DNA of 64,000 nt from Streptomyces filamentosus (GCF_014654895.1 NZ_BNBE01000002.1:620001-684000); one strand, 5' to 3'. Numbered from the stretch's first letter, positions 1-8,957 are shown. Translations and numbers: made by a program. The notes: generated by a model from the sequence alone, not told the origin.

Positions 1-1764
1 GCCCTGCGCTCCGACGCGATGGCCTTCTTCCACCACCAGCGCAGCGGCATCGCGATCGACGCCTCCCTGGTGGGCGCCGCCTACGCCCGCCCCGCCGGGC
101 ATCTCGGCGTCTCCCCCAACAAGGGCGACGTCTCCGTCCCCTGCCAGGCCACCGTGTGCGACTACACCCAGGACGTGCGGGGCGGCTGGTACGACGCGGG
201 CGACCACGGCAAGTACGTGGTGAACGGCGGCCTTTCGACCTGGCTGGTGGTCAACTCCTTCGAGCGGGCCGAGCGGGCGGGGAAGGGAGCGGCGCTCGGC
301 GACTCCACGCTGCGGGTCCCCGAGCGCGGCAACGGCGTACCGGACGTCCTCGACGAGGCCCGCTGGGAGCTGGACTTCCTCATGCGGATGCAGGTGCCCG
401 CGGGCAAGCCGTACGCGGGCATGGCGTTCCACAAGGTCCACGACGCGGCCTGGACCGGCATGCCGCTGCGCCCCGACCAGGACGCCCAGCCGCGCGAGCT
501 GCACCGCCCGTCGACGGCCGCGACCCTGAACCTCGCGGCCGCCGCCGCGCAGTGCGCCCGGGTCTACCGGCCGTACGACTCCGCCTACGCCGACCGCTGT
601 CTGTCCGCCGCCCGCCGGGCCTGGACGGCCGCGCAGGCCAACCCGGCGATGTACGCGCCGAGTTCGGACAGCACGGGCGGTGGGGCCTACGAGGACGCGC
701 GGGTCACCGACGAGTTCTACTGGGCCGCCGCCGAGCTGTACGCGGCGACCGGCGAGAGCGCGTACCGGGACGCCGTCACCTCCTCGTCCTGGCACACCTC
801 CGCCGACGCCTTCAGCCCGTACGGCTTCGGCTGGGCGGACACGGCCGCGCTCGGCCGGCTCGTCCTGGCCACCGTCCCCACCGGACTGCCCGCCTCCGAC
901 GTGGCCCGCGTCCGCGCCTCGGTGACGGCGGCCGCCGACGGCTACCTGTCCCGGATGGCGGCCCAGGGGTACGCCGTGCCCGTCCCGGCGGACGGCTACT
1001 TCTGGGGTTCGAACGGCGAGGTCGCCAACGACGCGGTGGTCATGGCCGTCGCCGGGGAACTGACGGGCGACGCCCGTTACCGCGCGGGCGCGCTGGAGAC
1101 CATGGACTACCTGCTGGGCCGCAACGCACTGGGCCTGTCGTACGTGACGGGCCACGGCGAGTCCGCCGCCCAGAACCAGCACCACCGCTTCTGGGCCCAC
1201 CAGCTGGACGCCTCGCTGCCGCACCCGCCCGCGGGATCGCTGGCGGGCGGGCCGAACAGCGGGCTCCAGGACCCGATCGCGGCGCAGCGGCTGGCCGGCT
1301 GCGCCCCGGCCGCCTGCTACATCGACCACATCGACTCGTACTCGACCAACGAGGTCGCCGTGAACTGGAACGCCCCGCTGGCGTGGCTCGCCGCCTACGC
1401 CGCCGAGCGCGCCTCCGACGACGGCGGCAGCGGCGGCGAACCGCCCGCCTCGGCCTGCGCGGTGACGTACACCGTGACCAACTCCTGGAACACCGGCTTC
1501 ACCGCGAACGTCACCGTCGAGAACACCGGCCGGACGGCCGTGGACGGATGGCAGCTGACCTGGGCCTACCCGGACGGCCAGCGCGTCACCAGCGCCTGGA
1601 ACGCCACCGTCACCCAGAGCGGCACCGCCGTCGGCGCGCGCAACACCGACTGGAACCGGACGCTCGCGCCCGGCGCGAAGGCGAGCTTCGGGGTGCAGGG
1701 AACGCACAACGGGACCAACCCCGCCCCCGACTCCTTCTCGCTCAACGCGGGCGCCTGCTCCTGA
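1..1764 (+). CDS. Secreted GH9 endoglucanase with C-terminal CBM2 (5' end outside window)
   Basis: The frame is open from base 1, so the gene starts upstream of the window; 587 residues are visible. The catalytic part resembles glycoside hydrolase family 9. WYDAGDHGKYV supplies the two catalytic-type aspartates (fragment codons 65 and 68), and NEVAVNWNAPL near codon 451 supplies the acid/base Glu of the second GH9 signature. A short Gly/Ser linker leads to a family 2 cellulose-binding module from about codon 486, with the usual Cys pair at its ends and conserved Trp residues. GH9 enzymes hydrolyse beta-1,4-glucan by inversion and are exported in Streptomyces; the signal peptide would lie left of the window. 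Its stop codon overlaps the end of the convergent DUF2165 gene. Confidence 0.9.
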   Translation, partial: ALRSDAMAFFHHQRSGIAIDASLVGAAYARPAGHLGVSPNKGDVSVPCQATVCDYTQDVRGGWYDAGDHGKYVVNGGLSTWLVVNSFERAERAGKGAALGDSTLRVPERGNGVPDVLDEARWELDFLMRMQVPAGKPYAGMAFHKVHDAAWTGMPLRPDQDAQPRELHRPSTAATLNLAAAAAQCARVYRPYDSAYADRCLSAARRAWTAAQANPAMYAPSSDSTGGGAYEDARVTDEFYWAAAELYAATGESAYRDAVTSSSWHTSADAFSPYGFGWADTAALGRLVLATVPTGLPASDVARVRASVTAAADGYLSRMAAQGYAVPVPADGYFWGSNGEVANDAVVMAVAGELTGDARYRAGALETMDYLLGRNALGLSYVTGHGESAAQNQHHRFWAHQLDASLPHPPAGSLAGGPNSGLQDPIAAQRLAGCAPAACYIDHIDSYSTNEVAVNWNAPLAWLAAYAAERASDDGGSGGEPPASACAVTYTVTNSWNTGFTANVTVENTGRTAVDGWQLTWAYPDGQRVTSAWNATVTQSGTAVGARNTDWNRTLAPGAKASFGVQGTHNGTNPAPDSFSLNAGACS

Positions 1765-2350
1765 CCCGGCCCGGCGGTTCGGCGGGCAGGTGCACCACGA
1801 GGAGCGCGAAGCCCGCCAGGGCGACGTTGCGGGCGGCGGCGTCCAGGCCGTTCCAGTCGGAGGACTGCCACATCGCGAACCACTCGCCGCCGATCGCGAG
1901 GAAGCCCATCCCGAAGAGCAGCAGCACCATCACCAGTCCCACCGTGCTCGCCGCGCGGGCACGGTGGTACGCGGCGCCGCGCAGTCCCGCGATCCAGAGC
2001 AAGGTCGCGGCGAGGAGGACCAGCGCGGCCAGCGCCTCCCAGACGATGACCGCGACGTAGGCGGCGTTCTGGAGGGCCGGGGACTCGATCGCGCGCCACA
2101 TCAGGTCGGGGTCGCGGAACGTGGTGTCCATGCTCAGGACGTGCCGGACGAACTGCTGGTTGGTCCCGAAGTCCGTGATGTTCCCGAAGGCCACCAGGGC
2201 CATGTACAGCGCGACGGTCGCCGTCAGCGCGGTCGCCGCGACGGCCGGCCCGCCCAGCCGGAGGAGCCGGCCGGGCGGGCCGGCCGGGCCCTTCTCCGGG
2301 GGGAGGGCGTCGGGGTCGGATCCGGCCGGCCGGTGGGTCTTCCGTGCCAT
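1742..2350 (-). CDS. DUF2165 family integral membrane protein
   Basis: The protein has 202 residues and about four hydrophobic helices. The first (GPAVAATALTATVALYMALV) is followed by a conserved NITDFGTNQQFVRHVLSMD stretch, which is typical of DUF2165. The function of the family is unknown. I chose the ATG at 2350 (MARKTHRP) because GGAGG lies about eight bases upstream; a longer in-frame start at 2518 would add a charged, non-conserved leader that crosses the 2473-2502 palindrome. It converges with the GH9 gene and their 3' ends overlap by 23 bases. Confidence 0.75.
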   Translation of the reverse strand: MARKTHRPAGSDPDALPPEKGPAGPPGRLLRLGGPAVAATALTATVALYMALVAFGNITDFGTNQQFVRHVLSMDTTFRDPDLMWRAIESPALQNAAYVAVIVWEALAALVLLAATLLWIAGLRGAAYHRARAASTVGLVMVLLLFGMGFLAIGGEWFAMWQSSDWNGLDAAARNVALAGFALLVVHLPAEPPGRVRSRRPR

Positions 2351-2472
2351 GGGCGTGTCCTCCTTCGTCGTCCCGCGGGCGCTCGGGCCGCGGCTCCGTA
2401 CCCTCTCCTCCCCACTCGCGGGCCCTCCCAACGGGACGGGTGCCAAGAACCACCCGACTTCCGGGCACGCCA

Positions 2473-2502
2473 CAGTAATGATTGCTCGTGCAATCATTAC
2501 TG
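2473..2502. promoter_or_regulatory. Perfect 13-bp inverted repeat, probable repressor operator
   Basis: CAGTAATGATTGC and GCAATCATTACTG are exact reverse complements separated by TCGT. The element is AT-rich in a GC-rich genome and is not followed by a T-run, so it looks more like a TetR- or MarR-type operator than a terminator. It lies about 125 bases upstream of the DUF2165 start. Confidence 0.6.
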
Positions 2503-2636
2503 CAATCTCCCCGGACAACCGGCCCCAATGACCCGCCGCCCCCTCAACACGCCGCTACAGCACCGATTTAGGACACTGTCTCCCATTCATGGGTAACGTC
2601 ACGCATCCGATCCCTCACTCAGAATGAGGGTTTCCA

Positions 2637-2652
2637 TGTGACCTCGGTCACA
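2637..2652. promoter_or_regulatory. CRP-like site TGTGA-N6-TCACA
   Basis: The sequence TGTGACCTCGGTCACA is a perfect 16-bp palindrome except for its centre and matches the CRP/FNR consensus TGTGA-N6-TCACA. It precedes a possible -10 element (TATACG at 2683) and lies about 315 bases upstream of the phospholipase start. Streptomyces Crp recognises similar sites; binding here is inferred. Confidence 0.5.
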
Positions 2653-2894
2653 TTCAGTCCATGGTGAGCGGTTGAGATTTGCTATACGGAACAGCTTTTC
2701 GATGACTCCCGGCACATCGAAGGCGACGCACTGTCGGGCCAACTGCCTTGCCCATGAACGGGGTTCGCTTCATGTGCTCAGTCTTGGGCCGCACCACACG
2801 CGCCACATGAGTACGCGTACTCAACATCGGGCGGCGGTCCGGGGACTTCACTGCTGCAAGGAAGCGGAACCAACTACCCCCATACACAAGCCAC

Positions 2895-2924
2895 TTGTCG
2901 CCCTGATCGGCGCCGTTCTACGGT
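2895..2924 (+). promoter_or_regulatory. Candidate vegetative promoter of the phospholipase gene
   Basis: TTGTCG at 2895-2900 is separated by 18 bases from TACGGT at 2919-2924, a fair HrdB-type promoter. The GTG start at 2969 lies about 45 bases downstream of the -10 box. Confidence 0.5.
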
Positions 2925-2968
2925 CCGCAGCGATCAAGCAACACACCTACGACACGAGGGGGGAACTC

Positions 2969-4621
2969 GTGCGCAAGACAGCCCTGCCTGTCATGGCCGC
3001 GCTCTCCATGGCGTTGATGCTCCCGCAGCAGAGCGCCGGAGCCATCACCGTCGAGCAGCCGCGGGCCGCGGCCGCCACCGTCGACCCGCCGCTGGCCGAC
3101 GGGGAGATCCAGCAGGTCGGTCCCGGCCTGTACTCCACCGCGGAGAAGTCCTTCGAGCTGTACGAGACCGATGTGGCCGAGGGCCTCATGGGCCGCACCC
3201 ACACGGTGACCGAAGGCACGGACGGGGTCGCCCGGCCGGAGTCGGCGCCCGCGACCCGCCCGGACCAGGGCGTCTTCGGCCCCGGCTGGGAGGCCGGGTT
3301 CCTGGGGGGCCAGCTCAACCGCAAGCTGGAGCAGAAGGCCGACTCCGTCGTGGTCACCGACCTCGACGCGAAGGTCTCCGTCTCGTACGCCCTGAAGAGC
3401 AGCGTCGACTACCCGAGCGGCGGTGGCGTCAAGAAGTACGAGACCGCCGCCGGCGACAAGTTCACCGAGACCACCGCCTACAACGAGGCGACCGGCACGC
3501 TGGTGACCACCGCGGTCGAGACCCTCGCCCCGGCCACCGGCACCCCGGACACCGACGTGACCGGCGACGAGGACGCGGGCGCGGCCGTGGGGGTGGCCAA
3601 CCTGACGGCCACCTACAACTGGAAGCAGGCCGCCCCGGGCACCGACAAGTGGCGGGTCACCGGCCTGGGCAACCTGGCCGACGGCGCCACCGCCACGGTC
3701 TCCTACGACACCAAGGGCCGGGTTTCCAAGGTCAGCGAGCCCGCCACCGCCGACGCCCCGGCGCAGTCGCTGACGGTCGTCTACTCGACCGCCACGACGG
3801 CCACCGGCACGACGCTCGGCGAGTACACGGGCCGCGCCAAGCAGATCACCCTCACGTCGGGCACCACCACGCAGACGCTGGCGCGCTACTCCTACGACGC
3901 CTCGGGCCTGCTGCGCAACGTGACCAACCCGGTCGAGGGCACCGACCCGGTCTCGACGTACGCCTACGACTCCACGGGCCGCGTCTCCGACATCGCCTCG
4001 CCGACCAGCGGCGAATGGGACCTGTCCTTCCCGGCCTCGTCGGCCGCCCCGAACGCCGCGCCCGTCGGCACCGACCTGCCGTCCGCCACCGAGCCCCTCC
4101 AGGGCCCGGCCGGCGACGGGACCGCGCTCACGCCCCCGGCCGGCGACTTCACCACCGGTGAGATCAACGACCCGCAGGCGTACCCGCGTTACTGCAACCG
4201 CGCCACCGAGTGGATGTGGTACCTCAACCGCGGCTGCGTCGCGTGGGCCGCGCACTACGGCTGGCACTGGCCGTACTTCCGGTACACGCCGACCGGCTTC
4301 CGCGTCGCCGGCATCATCTACGACGGGTGCAGCACCCCCGGCCCGAACATCAGCCGGCCGGGCGGCTTCAACTTCCGTGCCGCGTGCGACACCCACGACT
4401 ACGGCTACGGCCTGATCGGCAACACGTACAAGGGCTACAAGTACTACCTGGACCGCAGCAAGAAGTCGAACGTCGACAACGCCTTCTACTCGACGATGAA
4501 GACGCACAGCTGCAAGGCGTACAACATCCTGATCCGCTGGCGGTGCAACTCGTACGCGTACGTCTACCTCAAGGCCGTGGCCTGGAAGGGCAACCCGAAG
4601 AACGGCGCCAACAAGACCTGA
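2969..4621 (+). CDS. Secreted YD-repeat protein with C-terminal prokaryotic phospholipase A2 domain
   Basis: The protein has 550 residues. It starts at a GTG with a GAGGGGGG Shine-Dalgarno; the longer frame to 2672 has no good ribosome site. A Sec signal peptide (MRKTALPVMAALSMALM, cut near SAGA) precedes about 375 residues containing three YD/RHS-type repeats: YDTKGR near residue 246, YSYDASG near 307 and YAYDSTG near 331. The C-terminal 145 residues contain the Streptomyces phospholipase A2 signature ACDTHDYGYG, with the His476-Asp477 catalytic dyad and several Cys for disulfides. Such enzymes release fatty acid from the sn-2 position of phospholipids with calcium. The usual secreted PLA2 is about 120-150 residues, so the long YD-bearing N-terminus is the unusual part. 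No immunity-like gene is adjacent. Confidence 0.85.
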   Translation: MRKTALPVMAALSMALMLPQQSAGAITVEQPRAAAATVDPPLADGEIQQVGPGLYSTAEKSFELYETDVAEGLMGRTHTVTEGTDGVARPESAPATRPDQGVFGPGWEAGFLGGQLNRKLEQKADSVVVTDLDAKVSVSYALKSSVDYPSGGGVKKYETAAGDKFTETTAYNEATGTLVTTAVETLAPATGTPDTDVTGDEDAGAAVGVANLTATYNWKQAAPGTDKWRVTGLGNLADGATATVSYDTKGRVSKVSEPATADAPAQSLTVVYSTATTATGTTLGEYTGRAKQITLTSGTTTQTLARYSYDASGLLRNVTNPVEGTDPVSTYAYDSTGRVSDIASPTSGEWDLSFPASSAAPNAAPVGTDLPSATEPLQGPAGDGTALTPPAGDFTTGEINDPQAYPRYCNRATEWMWYLNRGCVAWAAHYGWHWPYFRYTPTGFRVAGIIYDGCSTPGPNISRPGGFNFRAACDTHDYGYGLIGNTYKGYKYYLDRSKKSNVDNAFYSTMKTHSCKAYNILIRWRCNSYAYVYLKAVAWKGNPKNGANKT

Positions 4622-4692
4622 TCACGGGTCGGCACCCCTTCCGGTGACGTACCGCACGACCTCCTGACGGAGCGCGTCCCCCGGACGCGGCC

Positions 4693-4727
4693 GGGCCGGA
4701 CGGCGAACACCCCACGCCGTCCGGCCC
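4693..4727 (+). terminator. Hairpin terminator after the phospholipase gene
   Basis: GGGCCGGACGGCG and CGCCGTCCGGCCC form perfect 13-bp arms around a nine-base loop, about 70 bases after the stop codon. It has no T-run, as is common in Streptomyces. Confidence 0.7.
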
Positions 4728-4832
4728 GTTCCGCCAGGACCCGCACCTTCCCTCGCACCCACCTGCCGGGCTGCGCCGTGTCCGCTCCCCCACGAGTCCG
4801 GGCACGGCGCGCCCCCTGCTCACCGAGGCAAC

Positions 4833-7628
4833 ATGAAGAGAAAGATCTGGGCGACGGTCGTCACCGCGATGACGGCCGTGACCCTCGGCGCCGCGGCACC
4901 GGCCCACGCCGTCACCCCGCAGAACGCCACGACAGCGGTCGGGGCCGCGGCCGATCCGGTCGACCCGCCGCTCTACGACCAGACGTCGGGCGGCGGCCGG
5001 GTCCGCGTCAACGTCGTCACGGAGACCCTCGCGGACGTCGCCGACGCGGCGACCGCCGGCGAGAAGAAGCAGGAGTTCGAGACCGTTCCCGTGGTCACCC
5101 TCGAGGTGGACCGGGCGGGCCTCGACCAGCTCGCCGCGAAGCCGGGCGTGGTCAGCGTCACCGAGGACAGGGTGGAGCCGGCGACCCTGGACCAGAGCGT
5201 CCCGCTCATCGGCGGCGACGACGCCGTCACCGCGGGCAAGACCGGCGCCGGCCAGGCGATCGCCGTCCTGGACACCGGGGTCGAGGTCGGCCACCCGTTC
5301 CTGAAGAACCGGGTCGTGGCCCAGGCGTGCTTCTCGCCGAGCGACGCCGAGAGCGGCGTCGTCAGCCTGTGCCCGAACGGCACCGACGAGCAGGAGGGCA
5401 CCGGCTCCGCCGACACCGCGGCCGGCCCCTGCGCGACCATGGCCGCCTGCGACCACGGCACCCACGTGGCGGGCATCGCCGCGGGCAGCGGCACCGGCCT
5501 CACGGGCGCCCCCAAGCACGGCGTGGCGCCCGGCGCGAACATCGTCGCCGTCCAGGTCTTCAGCCAGTTCACCACCGAGGAGTTCTGCGGCGGCATCGCG
5601 CCCTGCGTGGGCAGCTACCAGAGCGCCCAGCTCAAGGGCCTGGAGCACGTGCTGAAGCTCAAGCGGGCCGGTACGCCGATCATCGCGGCCAACCTCAGCC
5701 TCGGCAACGGCCGTCACACCACCGCCTGCGACGGCGACCTGCGCAAGCCGGTCGTCGACAGCCTGCTGAGCGCCGGGGTGGCCACCGTCATCGCGGCCGG
5801 CAACAACGGCCACACCGACGCGGTGAGCATGCCCGGCTGCATCTCCTCCGCCGTCACGGTCGGCTCGACCACCGACGACGACGAACTGTCCGCCTTCACC
5901 AACCGGGGCCCGCTGCTCGACCTGTTCGCCCCCGGCACGGGCATCGTCTCCTCCGTGCCCGGCGGCGCCTACGCCTCCAAGAACGGCACCTCCATGGCCG
6001 CGCCGCACGTGGCCGGCTCGTACGCGGTGCTCAAGCAGGCCTTCCCCACCAAGAGCGTCGCCGACCTGACGGCCCTGCTGAAGGGCAGCGGCCGGGGCAT
6101 CGCCTACACCGGCGCCACCACCCCGCGGATCGACCTCGGCGCCGCCGTCGGCGGCGGGGGCGTCGCCCCGAAGCCCTCCGGGATGACCGACTTCAACGGC
6201 GACGGCGCGGAGGACCTCGCCATCTCCGACCCGCAGGCCACCGTCGGCACGGACGCGAAGGCCGGTCTGATCCGCATCGTGTACGGCGGCGGCAAGGGCA
6301 CCGCCGAGATCAGCCAGGACCTGGACTGGGTGGCCGGCGGCTCCGAGCCCGACGACTACTTCGGCGAGACGCTGGCCACCATCGACTGGAACAAGGACGG
6401 CTTCACCGACCTGGTCGCCGGCACCCCCAGCGAGACCGTGGGCACCGCCACCGACGCGGGCTTCGTCGACATCCTCTACGGCGCGGCCGGCGGCCTCGGC
6501 ACCGGCACGCTGAAGGCCACGCACCTCGAACAGGGCGCCGGCACCAGCGGCCTCGCGGCCTCGGCGTCCGAGGCGGGCGACCGCATGGGCCACCGGATCG
6601 CCGCGGCGGTGAACGACGCCGGCCGGCCGTACCTGGTCATCGGCGTACCCGGCGAGACCATCGGCTCCGCCACCCAGGCGGGCGGCGTGTTCTACGTGTA
6701 CGGCACCACCAGCCTGGCCGTGAACCAGGGCTCGCCGGGCGTGCCCGGCGACCCCGAGACGGGCGACCTCTACGGCTGGTCGGTGGCCGCCGACCAGAAC
6801 TACATCGCCATCGGCAGCCCCAACGAGGCCATCGGCACCACGACGAAGGCCGGCGGCGTCGCGATCTTCGACGCCAACCGCTTCGACTCCGGGGGACGAC
6901 CCCTGCCGCTCGCCGGGCTCGACCAGGACAACGCGGCCATCTCCGGCGGCTCCGAGGCGGGTGACCAGTTCGGCTACGCGGTGGCCATGGCGCCCTTCCG
7001 GGCCAGTGGGACCGCGTCGGCGGCGGAGTCGATCCTGGCGATCGGCTCGCCCGGCGAGAGCGTGACGGTCGGCACCGAGGACCGCGCGGGCGCGGGCCGC
7101 GTGGTGCAGATCCGCATCAAGCCCGACGGCACCTGGAGCTATCTGCGCGAGCTCAAGCAGGGCACCGCGGAGGACGACGTGTCCGGGACGTCGGAGGTGG
7201 GCGACCGGATGGGCGAGTCCCTCACCGCCGTCAACACCGCCCCCGGTTCGGTGAGCACCGTGGCGTCCATGCGGCTCGCCGTGGGAACGCCCGGTGAGGA
7301 CGTCGGCTCCGTCGCCAACGCGGGCGCGATCCACACCTTCTCGCTGGCCGGATCGGCCGGCCCGAACGACCGCTGGATCGAGGCCGGCGACGGCGACGGC
7401 ATCCCCGGCCCCGCCGGCGCCAACCAGTACCTGGGCAGGAACATGCACTTCACCACGACCAGGCTGTACGTGGGCATGCCCTACGGCCCCCTGGCCACCG
7501 GGGCGGTCCACGCGCTGCCGATGTCCAACGTGACGCAGGGCGGCACGGTCGCCCCCGTCACCACGTACCGGCCCGGCGCCGGCGGCCTCCCCGCCAACGG
7601 CGTGGCCTTCGGCCACTCGATGCGCTGA
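4833..7628 (+). CDS. Secreted S8 subtilisin-like protease with FG-GAP (integrin-alpha) repeats
   Basis: The preproprotein has 931 residues. A Sec signal peptide (MKRKIWATVVTAM...AHA) is followed by an inhibitor-like propeptide to about residue 120, then a peptidase S8 domain with Asp147 in AVLDTGVEVGHP, His211 in DHGTHVAG and Ser387 in NGTSMAAPHVAG. The second half carries repeated FG-GAP-type blade motifs such as DFNGDGAEDLAISDP and DWNKDGFTDLVAGTP, with calcium-binding DxNxDG loops. These suggest a beta-propeller that may hold the protease to a surface or substrate. It is a single gene ended by a strong hairpin. The ATG at 4833 fits the signal peptide; GAGGC upstream is a modest ribosome site. 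Confidence 0.92.
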   Translation: MKRKIWATVVTAMTAVTLGAAAPAHAVTPQNATTAVGAAADPVDPPLYDQTSGGGRVRVNVVTETLADVADAATAGEKKQEFETVPVVTLEVDRAGLDQLAAKPGVVSVTEDRVEPATLDQSVPLIGGDDAVTAGKTGAGQAIAVLDTGVEVGHPFLKNRVVAQACFSPSDAESGVVSLCPNGTDEQEGTGSADTAAGPCATMAACDHGTHVAGIAAGSGTGLTGAPKHGVAPGANIVAVQVFSQFTTEEFCGGIAPCVGSYQSAQLKGLEHVLKLKRAGTPIIAANLSLGNGRHTTACDGDLRKPVVDSLLSAGVATVIAAGNNGHTDAVSMPGCISSAVTVGSTTDDDELSAFTNRGPLLDLFAPGTGIVSSVPGGAYASKNGTSMAAPHVAGSYAVLKQAFPTKSVADLTALLKGSGRGIAYTGATTPRIDLGAAVGGGGVAPKPSGMTDFNGDGAEDLAISDPQATVGTDAKAGLIRIVYGGGKGTAEISQDLDWVAGGSEPDDYFGETLATIDWNKDGFTDLVAGTPSETVGTATDAGFVDILYGAAGGLGTGTLKATHLEQGAGTSGLAASASEAGDRMGHRIAAAVNDAGRPYLVIGVPGETIGSATQAGGVFYVYGTTSLAVNQGSPGVPGDPETGDLYGWSVAADQNYIAIGSPNEAIGTTTKAGGVAIFDANRFDSGGRPLPLAGLDQDNAAISGGSEAGDQFGYAVAMAPFRASGTASAAESILAIGSPGESVTVGTEDRAGAGRVVQIRIKPDGTWSYLRELKQGTAEDDVSGTSEVGDRMGESLTAVNTAPGSVSTVASMRLAVGTPGEDVGSVANAGAIHTFSLAGSAGPNDRWIEAGDGDGIPGPAGANQYLGRNMHFTTTRLYVGMPYGPLATGAVHALPMSNVTQGGTVAPVTTYRPGAGGLPANGVAFGHSMR

Positions 7629-7644
7629 CCGTCGGCCGACGGCC

Positions 7645-7684
7645 CCGGAGGCCCCCGGAGGCACCCGCCTCCGGGGGCCTCCGG
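7645..7684 (+). terminator. Strong hairpin terminator after the S8 protease gene
   Basis: Two perfect 18-bp arms (CCGGAGGCCCCCGGAGGC and its complement) flank a four-base ACCC loop, 16 bases after the stop codon. Confidence 0.85.
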
Positions 7685-7830
7685 CGGTGCCCCGGCCCGT
7701 CACCTCGCCGCGGACCGGAACAGGCCACCGCCCCGGGCGCGCGGGCGTCCCCTCAGGCCCCCCGGTACGCGCCCGGTACGCCCGCCGTGCCCGCCTCTCC
7801 CGTCACGCGCGCCCCTCCGGTTCCCTCTTC

Positions 7831-8250
7831 TCAGTCCCTCACCACGTGGAACCGCTCGACCACGACCGGAGTTTCGTCGTCCACGAGGAAATCCGGGTCG
7901 CCGAGCGCCTCCCGCATCTCCTCGCTGTGCCAGAACCGCTCGTGCGCCTCCCGCCACTGGGCGACCGAGAGGTACCCCTCGCCCTCGTCGAGCGCGAGCC
8001 GCAGGTCCGCCTCGCCCAGCGGCAGGACCCGCACCTCCGTCACCTCCACGACCGCCACCTCGCGGCCGTCCGAGTCGATGAGCCCCCACCGCTCGCCCGG
8101 CTCGGGCAGTTCCTCGTCCTCGATCTCGTACTCCGCGAGGAGTCCCGTCGTGGCGACCTTCTCCCCGGAGAGGACGGCGGCCACCAGCCGGTCCCGCAGG
8201 GGGCCGGGGAAGGCGAGGAGGAAGGGCTTGAGCGCGTGCGGTCCGGTCAT
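7831..8250 (-). CDS. ASCH domain protein
   Basis: The protein has 139 residues. The segment ALKPFLLAFPGPLRDRLVAAV followed by GEKVATTGLL, PEPGERW and VVEVTEVRVLPLGE matches the ASCH fold, a PUA-like beta barrel proposed to bind RNA or modified nucleotides. No specific role can be assigned. The start at 8250 lies 50 bases after the stop of the reductase gene, so the two may be co-transcribed. A short GACAG-T-CTGTC palindrome at 8255-8265 sits just in front of the start. Confidence 0.75.
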   Translation of the reverse strand: MTGPHALKPFLLAFPGPLRDRLVAAVLSGEKVATTGLLAEYEIEDEELPEPGERWGLIDSDGREVAVVEVTEVRVLPLGEADLRLALDEGEGYLSVAQWREAHERFWHSEEMREALGDPDFLVDDETPVVVERFHVVRD

Positions 8251-8300
8251 GCCCGACAGTCTGTCAGCCGGCGGAGGGGGCGGCCGGTCCGGGACGCGGT

Positions 8301-8957
8301 TCAGTCGTCCACGGCTCCCGGGGCCAGGGCCGGGGAGGGGAAGGCGAAACGGGTCTCGGCGCCCGACCACCAGACGCCGACGGCGAAGACGGCGGTGGCC
8401 TCCAGCAGGGCGGCGCGGGCGAGTCCGCCGCAGGGCAGCGGGGTGCAGCCCATGGAGGTGACGAGTTCCGTCAGGTGTGCGGCGGCCTCCGGCCGGTCGG
8501 TGCAGAACGGCACCGCCAGCGGGGCCCCTTCGAAGGCCGGCCGGTCCAGGGTCCAGATGCTGTCGTGGCACAGCCCGAACGCCTTCGCCACGTGGGCGCC
8601 GGGGGCGGCGTCCGCGACGAGCCGGGCGACGGAGGTGGTGCCGCCCGTGGTGAGGGCCGGGCCGTCCGCGCCCGGCGCCATGGGGACGGTGCAGTCGATC
8701 ACCGTCCGCCCGGCGAGCGGGCCGGCCAGTTCCTTCGCGAGCGGCGGTGCGGCGTCCGCCGGCACGGCGGTCAGCACCACCTCCCCGTGGGCCGCGGCCT
8801 CGGCGAGACCGCCGTGGCCGGAGGCACCGGTGAGCCGGGCGGTGCGGGAGGCCGCCGCGGCGTCCCGGCCGCCCACCAGGACGTCGTGCCCGGCCCGTAC
8901 CCAGGCCCCTCCGAGTGCGGTGGCCATCGCCCCCGTTCCCAGAATGCCGATGCGCAT
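8301..8957 (-). CDS. NADP/F420-dependent oxidoreductase-type dinucleotide-binding protein
   Basis: The protein has 218 residues. It opens directly with a Rossmann motif (MRIGILGTGAMATALGG) and continues with VLVGGRD and VIDCTVP, as in the F420H2:NADP reductase-like family (COG2085). These proteins transfer hydride between NADP and F420 or an unknown partner; the natural substrate is not visible here. It is transcribed divergently from an HxlR regulator across an interval with a perfect 14-bp-arm palindrome. That arrangement suggests it is the regulator's direct target, as in many redox- or aldehyde-responsive HxlR pairs. Confidence 0.78.
   Translation of the reverse strand: MRIGILGTGAMATALGGAWVRAGHDVLVGGRDAAAASRTARLTGASGHGGLAEAAAHGEVVLTAVPADAAPPLAKELAGPLAGRTVIDCTVPMAPGADGPALTTGGTTSVARLVADAAPGAHVAKAFGLCHDSIWTLDRPAFEGAPLAVPFCTDRPEAAAHLTELVTSMGCTPLPCGGLARAALLEATAVFAVGVWWSGAETRFAFPSPALAPGAVDD

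Larger units (their letters stand above)
2351..2968. other. Long regulatory intergenic region between DUF2165 and the phospholipase gene
   Basis: This 618-base stretch is clearly less GC-rich than its surroundings and holds no convincing gene. Three signals are described separately: a 13-bp-arm palindrome, a CRP-consensus palindrome and a promoter next to the phospholipase GTG. There is also a small CCCTCA/TGAGGG inverted repeat around 2612-2630. Confidence 0.6.

Noticed and set aside
2918..4507. Minus-strand frame opposite the phospholipase gene
   Set aside because: No motif or start signal; the plus strand carries the signal peptide and PLA2 signature.
4569..7703. 1044-codon minus-strand frame opposite the S8 protease
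   Set aside because: Composition is Gly/Ala/Arg/Val-biased and repetitive, and it lies antisense to a complete protease with an intact catalytic triad.
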